Positions 34,106-46,400 of a stretch of DNA of 64,000 bases are shown piece by piece. Position numbers and translations under genes: made by a program. The stretch lies in the NCBI GenBank assembly GCA_907163345.1, contig CAJQUN010000001.1, forward strand, positions 5,890,001-5,954,000, in the 5' to 3' direction. Positions within the stretch are counted from its first letter, which is position 1. Each line of letters starts with the position of its first letter. Below the pieces are notes generated by a model. The model was not told where the DNA came from, made no database searches, and was given only the letters and a program-made list of their open reading frames with translations. Source of the stretch: Haberlea rhodopensis. Taxonomy: Eukaryota; Streptophyta; Magnoliopsida; Lamiales; Gesneriaceae.

Positions 34106-35668
34106 ATGAGAAGGAAGATGGTTAGAAAGGGCGTTTTAGCGGTTTTATTTTCTGTTTTAGTGGTGGGACGTATAGGAGGGAGGAAGTTGGAGCAGAATGA
34201 AGGGGAAGCAAAGAAACCACAATGGTTAGTTAATGGCAATCCTACTGGTTCTATTGGAAATACTGGAGGGAGTGTGTCAAGTTTTGGACATTCTTTCAGT
34301 TGGGGGAAAGGGGTCGGTTTTAGTTTTCACTACGGGAAGCCTGATTGTGTAGGAAAAGGTGGAGGTGGGGGTGGTTCCGGAGGCGGTCTAGGTGGTGGAG
34401 GCGGAGGGGTTGGCAATGGTGGTGGTGGGGGCTATTGGGACGGGCAATGCCGGTGGACATGGAGGCGGTGGAGGCAGCGTTGGTGAAGGAGGTGGACACA
34501 TTGGTTCAACTGGTGGCCATGTTGGTAGGAAGCACCATAGTAAGGGAAAGAAACACCATGAAGCTGGTGGAAGTTTCGGAGGGGGCAGTGGTGCTGGTGG
34601 AGGAGTTGGAAAGGGAATTGGAAAAGGTAGTGAAGCTGGAGGACACGGGCATGGAGCAGGAGGTGGCATAGGGGGAGGTAACGGTGCCAGTGGAGGGATT
34701 GGAAAAGGTGTTGGCGGTGGAGGGGCTGTTGGTGGCGGCAGTGGTGGCAGTGTAGGAGGAGGAACTGGAGGTGGCATAGGCGGGGGAAATGGAGGTGGAG
34801 CAGGAGGTGGTTTGGGAGGAGGAATACCTGTCGGAGGTGGAGTAGGAGCTGGAGGAGGGGGAATAGGTGGTGGTGGTGGAGGCATAGGAGGTGGAGCAGG
34901 TGGAGGTGGAGTCGGTGGGGGAATAGGAGGTGGCAGTGGAGGAGCAGGTGGTGGGTTGGGAGGTGGAGCAGGTGGAAGTGGAGTCGGTGGGGGAATAGGA
35001 GGTGGCAGTGGAGGAGCAGGTGGTGGGTTGGGAGGTGGAGGGCTCGGAGGGGGAATAGGAGGTGGCAGTGGAGGGGTTGGAGGTGGTATTGGTGGTGGAC
35101 CAGGTGGAGCTGGAGGTGGATTAGGAGGGGGTATCGGAGGTGGAATTGGAGTTGGCATTGGTGGAGGATCTGGGGGTGGTTTGGGTGGTGGAGGTATTGG
35201 CGGTGGAATTGGTGTGGGAGTAGGAGGTGGAATCATTGGAGGTGCAGGCAGTGGTTTGGGAGTAATTGGTGGAGGCGGAGGCACGGGATTGGGAGGAGGT
35301 GTTGGTGGAGGAGGTGGTGGTGGTGGTGGTGGTGGAGGAGTAGGTAGCGGTTGGGGAGGAGGAATTGGGCGGCGTTGGAAACGGAGCTGGTGGTGGTTTA
35401 GGAGGTGGAGGTGGAGGAGGAGGTGGTGCTGGTGGAGGAGTAGGTGGCGGTTGGGGAGGAGGAATTGGCGGCATTGGAAGCGGAGCTGGTGGGGGGTTTA
35501 GGAGGTGGAGGTGGAGGAGGAGGTGGTGCTGGTGGAGGAGTAGGTGGCGGTTGGGGAGGAGGAATTGGCGGTGTTGGAAGTGGAGCTGGTGGGGGTGGAT
35601 TTGGAGGAGGTGGTGGCGGCGGCGGTGCAGGTGCAGGTGCAGGTGCAGGAGGGATCGGAGGAGGCTGA
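34106..35668 (+). CDS. Glycine-rich cell-wall protein, frameshifts in G runs
   Basis: Probable secreted structural glycine-rich protein. From the ATG at 34106 the frame has basic residues and a hydrophobic run (GVLAVLFSVLVVG), a likely signal peptide, then a unique region (EQNEGEAKKPQWLVNGN, FHYGKPDCVGKG), then glycine repeats. At about 34430 the frame must change by one base within a G run to reach the long frame ending near 35360, which contains a histidine-lysine island (RKHHSKGKKHH) and hundreds of residues of GGG(I/V/A/L)GGG. Two more one-base shifts near 35366 and 35495, again in G runs, are needed to reach the TGA at 35666-35668. The total would be about 520 aa. The shifts suggest either sequence errors in homopolymers or recent decay. 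Frames on the opposite strand (poly-proline) are mirror artefacts. Class by glycine content only; partner proteins unknown. Confidence 0.7.
35310..35630 (+). repeat. Tandem repeat of about 112 bp, three copies, in the GRP gene
   Basis: The units start near 35310, 35399 and 35511, each with GGAGGAGTAGGTGGCGGTTG and GGAGGAATTGG. The copies differ by single-base changes, including the extra G bases that shift the reading frame. Replication slippage or unequal exchange is the likely origin. Confidence 0.8.
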
Positions 35669-36935
35669 GGAGTAGAATTCCTGCGAGGCATTGGTGGCAA
35701 AAGCGAAGAGAATAATGGTGAATCACAGAAACCATGACTTAAAATTTGAAATCATGTGCTAGTTCTTCAACTTATGCGCATTTAACCATTGGCTATTTCA
35801 TATTCTGTCATATTTGTAACCCATTTTCTTATTTAATTGTGTAGAAAAAAATACTTGCACAACTTGTTGAATCATTCCGTAGTCTCCTGTAACCAGAACC
35901 CGAAAAATTTCAAATTCTATAAATTCACGAGAATAAAAATGATTGCTCAACTCAAATCTTAATACAATTCAGATGACAAAGTTGTATTATTGAATCCATA
36001 AGTACATCCCCGCAGGATTCTTCTTGTATTGGAAACAATAAAAAGTAAATAAAAATCAAGATAGACTATTTTCAATGCTTAATGCGGCCTTCCAAATTAT
36101 ATCACCTATAATCAATTAACCAAACAAGATTGGTAAGTGCCTTGTACTACGAGCTAAGGAACGAGCAAAACCAAGATGTGATTTTTTTCTACAAGCATCT
36201 AGGTAACACATTATCCTAATAATTACTAGGTTCATGTTACTATAAAGTATAAACAACGATTACCAACTTCATTTTCCTAATTTTTGTCTAGACCAGCATT
36301 TGTTAAGAATGAACTCGAGAGAACAGCAGATAATAATGTTGATCACGACTGAGAAAGCATACAGCGACATCCACAAAGCAGAAGCAGATTCTGAGAACAT
36401 CAAGGGAAGAACGCAAAGTGAATGGTTTTCCATACATAAGAAGAAACATAATTTTACATCAGACATGCGGGAGGTTGTAGACTAAAAAGAAACAGCAGAG
36501 ATGACCATAACCAACAAAACCTATTAGCATTAAAGAATATGCATAAACATCCGGCAAGTACATTTAATTCTACTTAGAGTTAACAAAAAAGGTATTAACC
36601 ATTTTGACATATAGATAAATAATAATTTGGGATATGATCAGCGAAATTTCTAAATTTTATGGAGAATTGCTACTTCATATCCTTTTGCACTTACCTCTCA
36701 AGTTGAATATCAATGTCTACACTCATCACCGAGCAAAACCAGTTGCTATATTCTGAGAGGAAAAAAGGAAATCCATGAAAACAAAACGCACCACTACATT
36801 CAGTTCTCGGCATACTATAATACCCGGTGGTTTGACATTGGAAAGGAAAGAAGCAGGGTGACCAGCACAATAGCAAATGAATACATATAACCGTCAAATC
36901 CCCATTTGCTTCATCCACAATGACCACTTCACAGC
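35669..36935. other. Intergenic region between GRP and PPR genes
   Basis: The left part is the likely 3' untranslated region of the plus-strand glycine-rich gene, with AATAAA-like words near 35931 and 36038. The right part is the 3' flank of the minus-strand PPR pseudogene. The small frames here show no domains. Confidence 0.5.
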
Positions 36936-39608
36936 CTATAAAATTTCATCGTCTTTCTTAATGCAGCAATCAAGTTGGCATATGTTATCATGTCCGGCTC
37001 TTATGCCATTTTCTCTCATTTCCTTGACCAAAACCACAGCATCTTCAAGCATTCCAGCAATACAATATGCTTTTATTAATGTGTTATAGCCACATAAATC
37101 AGGCACCATTCCACTTTCTTTCAGTTCCATTAGCGCATCATAAACTTCTTCAATCCATCCATGCTCACCATAAATGTTGATTAGGATGTTGTAAGTGTAG
37201 CGGTCAGAAGTATGACTAGAATCCTTCATCCTCTGCAAGACATTTCTAAACTTTTCCATTTCACCTTCTTTACCATAGACATCCGACATGCAACTGTAGG
37301 CTTCTCGAGAAACAGAAAAGCCATCGAATTGCATTTTTCTGACAGCAGCGGAAATATTCTTCGAGTATTTATTTTTCCCATATGCAGCTATGATAGTATT
37401 GTAAGATACAACTCAACTGAGCCTCGTTTCTTAGCCATCCAAAATACTTTTCTAGCTTTTTCAAATAGCCTGGATTTTACATAAGCATTTAACATTACAT
37501 TAAAGGTAATAGAGTTCGGTGCAAATCCTCGCTGAAGCGTCTCACCAAAAGCCGTGAAAGTTCATCAACTGGCAATGCGTAGGCACAGCAGTTTATAACA
37601 CAATTATACATTTCCTCATCCCAAATTTTGCCATTTTCAACTCTTTATAGTACAGGTCAGCTAATTTGTCATTCATGTCACAACGCTGATAAATGCGGAG
37701 CATATCTCGCAGAAGATAAACATCCGGCACAATACTCTTCTGTTTCTTCATTACATCCAAAACTGTGCAGGCATCTTTCAAAGATCCACTTGGCATACAT
37801 TCTTATTATAATGCTGAAGGCGATCATGTCAAATTGAACTCCTGACATCTTCAACCCTACATACAGCTTTTCAGCTTCAGAAAACATGCCCATTCTAGTA
37901 TATATGTAAATCATTGTGCAGATAATAGTCAAGTTGGGCACCCCAGATTTAAGTATGCATGTAAAAAGTTTGATGGCATTCTCAGAATGACCCATATCTT
38001 TGCAGGAACATATTAAGGTACGGTATAAGTGGTCCTCAAATAGTGGATCCTCTCATTTCTTATATCTCTTAGAACTTTCAGTGTGTCATCTATCAAGCAA
38101 TTTTTGATGAAAGTAGTCACAAGTATTGCGCAAGATGTCTGATTTTTAAGAACATGGTCGTACATGGAACCTTCCAATATAGAAAAATCTTTATCTAGCC
38201 TATTAGCCTTCTCGTATGCCTTTATAGAAACACCAAGAATGGAGGACTTTTGACAAACAGTCATAATCATAACATAAATAGTTCTGATGGAACCCTCATC
38301 ATCTTCATGTTTTGCTTGTAAATTTACCAATGTGAATAAGTTTGATAAATTAGGCTTGAAACCTAAAATTGTCAGTTCCATATAGTAAAGTTTTGTCTGC
38401 TTATAATTGTCTGCACGACCCCAACCTTCAATTAATGACCTATACGTCTTTTCATCAGGCTCCAAACCAAGTTTTCTAAGGTTTTGGAACAAGAGTTCTA
38501 CCTGATCCACTCTTGATACTTTCCCATATCCAGTGATCATGGTGTGTACGCAATTATATTGGGAGAAAAGCCAGCTTCTCTCATTGCGCACAACACTTTT
38601 TCAGCATCATTTAACTTGCCCTGTTGACAGCAGGCATTGAGCAGAACCAGCCAGTTCTCAAAATTTAAAACTAAATCATCTTCTCTCAGGAAGCCCATAA
38701 CATCTTCTGAAGCCCATAACATCTTCTGCTTTGCCATACATGCACATGCGTGTAGAAACTGTGATCATAGCAGAATAGGTTGGCATGGCAGTTTCATATT
38801 CCTCATCTGAGAAAATGTTAAATATGTATGTTCAACAAATCCACCCTTCTGGTAAAGAGACATCAGCATTCCAAATGTAGCAATATTTGGTTGAACCTTT
38901 TGATCCAACAACATCTGAAACCACCTCATACTTAAATCCACAAGCCCCATCTTACAACTAGCATAAGTAAGAGTGTTCAAAATCTGATAATCAAGCTCAC
39001 AATTGGATTCAGTAACCATTTCCTTGATCATCGCTTCTGCTCCATCACAATCTTTCTTTTCTACCTAAAACCCTAAGAATTGTATTATAAGCAATTCTAG
39101 TGTGCTTCAGCTTCCCATTAATTTTCATCCACTCAAAAAACCTCAAAGCTTTGTTATCATTGCTCTTCTCAAGCTGTTTTAAAATTGCATTGCAATACGC
39201 CAAGCTTAACTCGGGCCTAACATCATCAATATCAAAATCTACCACGGCCGAATCATTTTTTTCATCTAAAACCATAGGTTTTTCCACACATTTATATATC
39301 CATGTCTGTCTCTACAAATGCCCGGCATCCGTTTGTTATGCTTATTAACAATCTTAACATGCCGAAACCTTTTCCAGATGTTACATCTTCCTTGGCGAAT
39401 ATTTCTACAAAAACCTGGGCTTGCCACCATAACATCATCATCTTCACTACATTTCTCCAAGTTATCAACACCAGGATCCACTGTGGACTTAGGCGTAACC
39501 CGAAAACAAAGAAATTGAATTAAATTTCAAAGATTTCACACTGAAACAAAACTTACTGGAGTCATAAGAGTTGAAATCAGTAGTCAGTGAGAGTTTTAGA
39601 GAGGCCAT
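36936..39608 (-). pseudogene. PPR protein pseudogene, BFA2-like
   Basis: The minus strand carries the whole length of a P-class pentatricopeptide repeat protein, a family of organelle RNA-binding proteins, but in many short frames. The N-terminus at 39608 (MASLKLSLTTDF) looks like a transit peptide and stops at a TAA near 39494. Then follow RPELSLAYCNAILKQLEKS (about 39210), YNTILRVLGRK (39075), ITGYGKVSRVDQVELLFQNL (38530-38470), LGVSIKAYEKANRLDKD (38240-38190), DMLRIYQRC (37705), SYNTIIAAYGKNKYSKN (37410-37360) and NILINIYGEHGWIEEV (37190-37140), with GYNTLIKAYCIAGMLEDAV near the end. The order and wording resemble Arabidopsis At4g30825 (BFA2, needed for chloroplast atpF-atpA transcript stability). 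At least eight frame breaks occur, one of them a 19-bp tandem duplication near 38691-38728, so no functional product is expected unless a better copy exists elsewhere. Confidence 0.8.
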
Positions 39609-40491
39609 GGAATACCTCTACATTAATAACCGGTAAACTAAAGTTGCATCAAAATTGAAAGTAATTGATTGACACTGATCAAGCTGAAACAAACGGTAGA
39701 TTCGAAATAGGGAGTACTCGGAGAGCGTACCTTTGATTGGAGAAGTTGAGTTTTTAGAGGATAATTGGAAATCGAAAGCTGAAACAAGTGGAGACACTGA
39801 CAATTCCTTGGAAAGTTTCAAGGTTTTGTTTTATTAACAATTTTATTTTCATTCCTAAAAATAAAATCTTCTCACATCTCTCTTTATAATCATCATTCAT
39901 TTTAAATAATCCTCTAATCACTTCCTAACTATTTTATTATTATATTATATTCTAAATCAAATCTATTTTTTAAAATTTTAAAATGACTTTCACGTGATTT
40001 GATACCTACATTAACAATTTTGTTCCTTCGAAACAAAACCAATCATTCTACATTATATTCACAATTTCATAATTTTTTTTTTTGAAAAATTATGATGGAA
40101 TTTAAAATTAATTAATTTTTTTTGGGAAAATGAATTACGACTCTTAATAATGTAAAGTAACACGCTCATATATTGTTAGGTTGCAATAATTGTCACTAAG
40201 AGAGTGATCAAAGCGTTATTGGGCTTCTACGGTTCAAAGAGTAAAGATGAATCGTTATCACCAGCTATAGCTTTTGATAAAACGAAGTGTTTCAAAAACA
40301 TTTAATGTCTTAATTGGTGAGACACTGGAGCAGCAAATAGAAACAAACCAAATGTTAGAAAGGAACAAACACAAAGTCATCAACTAGATTTAAGTTCTTG
40401 AAATATAAGTGGAAACAACCATAAATTTGGTCAAGAATTGATTTCAAATCTCCTTAAAAATACATTGAGATCTATTACAATACTATCCAAA
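39609..40491. other. AT-rich intergenic region between two minus-strand genes
   Basis: Lies between the PPR start (39608) and the carboxypeptidase stop (40492). It holds the 3' untranslated region of the carboxypeptidase at its right and AT-rich sequence in the middle. No gene is seen. Confidence 0.5.
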
Positions 40492-43400
40492 CTACGAGTC
40501 ACTAAATAGGTCGAGTTTGGGCATCGATTTTCCGGACAAAAAGGACTTGAAGAGTGTCAAAGCTTGTTTAGGTTTATGCAATGGAACTTCATGTCCTGCA
40601 CCTCTTACTGTAACAAAGGTCAGTCCTTGGTATTCTTGTGTCCATCCTCCTACCTGGCACACAGATTTAGTACACAAACGATCGAATTAATTAAATTTCA
40701 TTTAAGAAGTTCGTTCTACGCCTTAATATACAAATCAATATAAGCAAAAAATTGAGACATTTTGTTAGGAAATAATCTCAAAATAGATATTCTCTTGAGA
40801 GCAGAAAGATCAGTTCCATACTTCCATTGAAGCCATGATGAAGGAAAATAGCTTACGGTTGGCTACCATCAAAGGCCAACTCGATGAGAAGGCCATGAAC
40901 AATAAATAATGATGGAGGAAGCATCAACAACTTAAGAAACAAAACTGGAAATGAACTCAAATCAAGTAAACTCAAAGGTGACAGACGTAAAAACATCAAA
41001 TTAGACACGGTACAGATGCAGCTGGATGGATCTCCAAAGTGGAACAGTATTTCAACTATCATGAAGCTACCCAAAAACAAAGAATGTTTCGCGTGACGCT
41101 CCAAAATCGTGAGGTGCATATAAATAAGTTAAAACTATGTTTTGTAATAAAATTACTGAAAACTAAAAATATATATAAATAGAAGTAATTTATAAAATAT
41201 TGTTCATATGATCTGGGGATTGATTGGTATGCTCTGATCGATGTCCACAGTTAACTACTGTAATGCAGGGGTATGCATTTGAAATAGCTTTTCATGTGAT
41301 TCAAAACAAGGTGCTGATATTGTGTCAGAAGTGGAATAGTTGGAGCTTCTTGGACCAATAGTAACCAATTATAAGGAGCTAATGACGGACTTCGATTGGA
41401 TGGGGGAAAGAGTTGAGCTAAAAGGGGATCGAACACCTAGCGTGCACAATATTCAATTTAATCAGCTGCGAAACTTCGAGTCAACAGATTCCATAATCTC
41501 TGATCGTCAATTGTTAATTTCATACTGAGCAAGAGCAAGAGACAGCTGAGCATGTTGCTCATACTATCCAGGTAACTTCAGAAGGAATACGAAGATGTTT
41601 TTTAGGTACTAACTGGGCTACCACAGCAAAGGGAAATTGATCACCATATACACAAGTTACCCGGATCAAACCCAGTAAATGTCAAGCTATATCGTTATCC
41701 ACATTACCAAAAGACTGAAATTGAGTGTTTGGTGCGAGGAATGCTTGATACGGTAGAGGCTCGGGCCAGCCGGAGTCCTTTTTCGTCAACTATGTAGTTA
41801 ATGAAGAAAAAAGGATGATAGAGATATAGTATTGATCAAAGGCCATTGAGGCGAATAACGATACGAAACCCCAATTTCCAATATAAACGGTAGATGAAGT
41901 TCTGGATGAGCTACATGGGGCTCCATTCTTTTCGAAAAATATTAATGAGTAGGATATCATCAAATTAGAATAGCAGAGGATGATACAATCAAGACAGCAT
42001 TTAAAAACTCGATGGAGCACTGCGAGCTTGTGGTGATCTCTTCTGGATTATCTAATGCTCCAGCTATGTTTCAAGCGATGATAAATATAATTTTGAACCT
42101 CAATTGCAGTTTTGCTTTGCCGGATTTTTCTAAGCCTTTTATAGTTGAAACGATGCTTCCAGTGTTGCTGTAGTGCAGGATTATCATCCAATGGCCGTTT
42201 TTCAGCAAGAAGCCATGTCCCAGGATGCAATCTGCTTCAACTTATATAAGTGAGTTCGGCAATATTATCAGGATCTAAATTCCTCATAAAAACAGATCAG
42301 AAAAGCACAAAGAAATCGACGAAGCGAGTGGTTCAAACTCCAGAACAACAGAGATTTTTTTTATTAAATTTTGGGTTTTGAATTTGACATCAAGTATAAT
42401 GCAGGACCAATCAATGGGGTTGTTGATGCTTCATGCAGACCATTGGAAATGGTAGGGAATGAGAAAGAGACTCGAGAAATAAAGAGAATGTACAAGCTGA
42501 TGAACATTCGCTTGCTAATCTCACTTTGGTGGCATGTAGGTTGATAGAAATCCGTTTGGAGATTGAACAATTGATGGAAATGAAGCAGCTGAGGAGCAAA
42601 ATCACTGCAAAGTTAACTGAAATCCAAATTCGATAGGGGTTGATTCTATTTATAGGACGAATAGCATTACGGGCACAATGATAATTGAAAACATAAATCA
42701 TGCAAGAATTAAAATGCATGCTGAGTACAGGCTTGCTTGGCTTAAACGCACTAAAGTGAGGATGACGTTCCAAATCTATTGAGACCAAATGGAAACGATA
42801 TTCTTGAGCTTGTGAAGAGTTACCCTATTTTACAAGTCTCCAAATATTTTTTTTTTATCAGACAAATATAATATAATATAATCGTTTGTGCGAGAAGCAC
42901 AACAAAATTATTACATAAAAATTCGAAAAGCATAGTGCTGATTGTCTATCGCTATTCTAGGAAACTAGACTGCTAACAAACATACTAACGGTTCCCGTCT
43001 CCAATCAACAAACGAGTACAAAAATTTATCCTTTCCTCTATTTGTGATCCAAAACCACGATCTATAAATGACGAGTTCCAATAAATCTTCCTCCTTGTTC
43101 TCTCGACAGTTTATCAATGCAGGGATTAAATAACATAGGTTACCAAGAAAAACTTAAATAACATAGGTTACCAAGAAAAACTTAGTGATTGAGATCCACT
43201 ATTTTTGAGTTTACTTTAGTGGGAAATATTCCGACTTAGTGGCATACAACTTTGCTATAGCAAGGTCCATTAACCACAAACAGATGGGCAAATAAAGGTG
43301 ACTAATAGAGGATTAGGACAACAGTTATGATGTTTCATCATGGATAATCCTTCCACATGGACACACTTTCTTCGTGAACAGAGTATTTTACATTGCACAC

Positions 43401-46400
43401 GGTGTTCACCCCTTTTCAAGTGGTTTACGGACTCATCCCACCAACTATTTTACCACTTTCTGGGGGCTCCACGGCGATTGATGCAGTGAATATAGAATTG
43501 AGGAAACGAGAATAGATTTCACGGGTGCTACAAAAAACGGAAATCAAGTAGGATATTTAGTGCTCGTCGGTCTGCAACCATATTGACAAACATCTCTATC
43601 TCATAAACCTTAATCAAAGGTTATCAGGAAATTTTACAGGCCTTTTACAGATATAGCTTAGATAGGTGTTGTTGCTTATAAGTTAAGAGTTTCTGGAGAC
43701 AGCTGAAATTCATCCAGTTTTCCATGGCTGCTGAAACCTCATTGGTAATACTTCAATAGCTTATCATCACAATTAGATTTACAACCGGAGGATCTATCTT
43801 GGATACCATCTCGAACTGGTATATTTCCTAGCTTGACCTTGAGGGCAATGTCATTCTTGATGGACTGGGGAATGGTAAGGAAGAACATCAATCTGACGTT
43901 CTTTTGAGGCGTAGGAAGAGAGCATGCCATGTTCCACGATGGCACCAAGATTACATAGAAATCCAAAATGGCAGGATAAAGTGAGAGCAGAGCAGAGCAA
44001 GTAGAATTTACTATTTTCTGTTCACTTGATTCTAGAATAGTGTTTGCTAAACCTTTCCGTAAGTTGCAGATGTTGTTGGTTGTTGTGATTGAGAGAGAGA
44101 ACCTTTTATATGGACAGAATGATAGCAGAAAGAAGATAGTAAAATCTCTAGCAAATTCCCTTTGTCCCTCTGGAGTTGAGGGTTTGCTCATCCTATCAAT
44201 AAATATATGTTCCAATTCATTTTAAATAACGTAGTGAAAATATTAATAACTATTTGAAGCACAAGGATTTATGCTTCAGCCAGATTTCATGTTCCTTTTA
44301 TATCTGTTAGATGTAAGTTAATACATAAAACAAATATGCCAGGGTTTTGCTTTGTAAGACGAATTTTCAACGTGGAATTAACCAATTAGTTCATTCACCA
44401 AACTGACCTGGCCATCATCATACCAAGCACGCCATGGACTAATAGTTGGAAGTTTTAGAGAATCTATACTGTATCTGGTTGATGTAACTGGAATAACAGC
44501 ATCTGTATCCCCACTAAAAAATAAAAAATAAAAAAATTGTAAAAATGGATTGCCAAATGAACATTTGTGAGATCATATATACAAATTATAACATATGAAA
44601 CTCAAACATAAAGAAAATGTGTTATCCAAATTTGTCAAAAATAGGACACCACACGAATTTTGATGTGATCGTATCATTGTAAAAGAAGTTTGAGATGCGC
44701 AGCATCCTATAGGAATGTGTTATTAATCAATTTTCCTATACAAGAGCTCATGGGAGGTGAGACAAAACAGTTTTAAATGTTAACACATCCCCTTATAAGT
44801 TAGAGACACGGAGAACATAGAACAGGGCCAATAATAATCTATGCTTTAACAGAATGTAGTAAAAAGGAGAGTTTCAGGGTGCGAGAAGGAAAACCTGAAG
44901 ATCCATATACGAAGACCAGAATGTAGAAGCTCGGTGTAGACCTTCAGCACCGAGCTAGGAGAATCCTTCCAATTATCACTCACCAGGTCACTGCAAAAGG
45001 AATGATCAAACAAGAAATTCCAGTAAAAAAAACCATGATATAAGCAGTTTCACGACTATTTTGTGAAAATGTTAGAATTCTTTCAGCAAGCAAATTCTAG
45101 TTTCATAATCAGTAAAAAGTTGTGAGATGAGCATTTATTATTTATGGAATTTCAAAATTACATAAAGGGTTAAAGATGCTAAGTTTGTCTGCTAAGGCTT
45201 TTGACTGGTGCAATTTTATGTGAAGCTTGAATTCCTAACACAAACCATCATTATCAATACATGTACCGTGTTGTATTGCACTCATTAGGATGTAATATCA
45301 ACATAAATTTTGAGGAAAAATGAAATAAATTCGAGAATTTTTATCGATGATTTCCAATCTAATAGGCTTCGGAAGGTGTTGAGAATCAGAAAGCACGATC
45401 GTCATTCAATGGCAAGAACCAGAAATATAATAAATGGTGGATATTCAAAACCACAATTTTCTTTCTTTTTAGAATTTGTGGGGGAGATATTTCATTTTTA
45501 TTCTATGTTTACACCAGAAAAATATGCATGTACGCAGAAAACTGTAAGAGGAAGGGAACCAGCTGGTCATGTCCATTCCCAGCCATAAAATGCCGTTAGT
45601 TAAAGGATAATTAATATAACATCATATAAACACTAGGGAATAAATAGATATTATAACATCAACGTGTCTCACGTATTACTCCCTCTCATACAAACAAATT
45701 TGTACCTGCAGGTTTCCCATTTAAAGGAAGGACTTTTAACATTAACATGAAGAGCCCTTTGAACCTCAAGAAGATTGAAGTAGACAGTTGAGTGCTTTTC
45801 CGTGCAGGCATCATATGCACTTCTGAGAAAACCAATCTTCTATCAAAGGACCACATTGTATTAGTAATCTGAACATGAATATAGTTGAGGGAGATTACTC
45901 CAACCAATAATGCCTCTTCAGATAAGTTCCCGTATCATGCTAGGAGTTTTTAGTTCCGATTTGGTACCAGTTATGGTCTAAAAAATAGCATCATGGAGGA
46001 GCTACGGCCACTTGAGAAAACGTACTAGGCAAGATTTAAAAAGAGCCCATGTAGCTAGGCACCCTCAACAAATGCAGATTATTATCAAGGATGAAGCTGG
46101 CAACTGAATAAGTTCTCATCACACTGAATGTCAGTACCGTTGATGCAAACTTTTTTGTCATTTCATTTTACAAAATCAGAAAAGTTTTGCAATTCAATAC
46201 ATCTTAGACATCATTCTCTGAAAACTAAGGTTAAATTGCAATTGTGGCGTAAGCATACTGATAATTAAGCAAGAATCACCTAGAATAATACATTTGGTCA
46301 ATTTGGTGTGGTTCTTTTGGTTTCTAAAGTAACTCCTTACAAAAAGTTAGTGTATTAATATCTTGATTTGTACAATTTTTCATCTTTGTGTATCTTTATT

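Noticed and set aside
34388..35735. Long poly-proline frames on the minus strand
   Set aside because: They are the exact mirror of the GGN-repeat gene on the plus strand; no signal peptide, TATA or independent composition supports them.
43739..44215. 158-codon minus-strand ORF, possible extra carboxypeptidase exon
   Set aside because: The plus strand here carries gypsy relic pieces, the ORF has no peptidase motif, and the exon model is complete without it.
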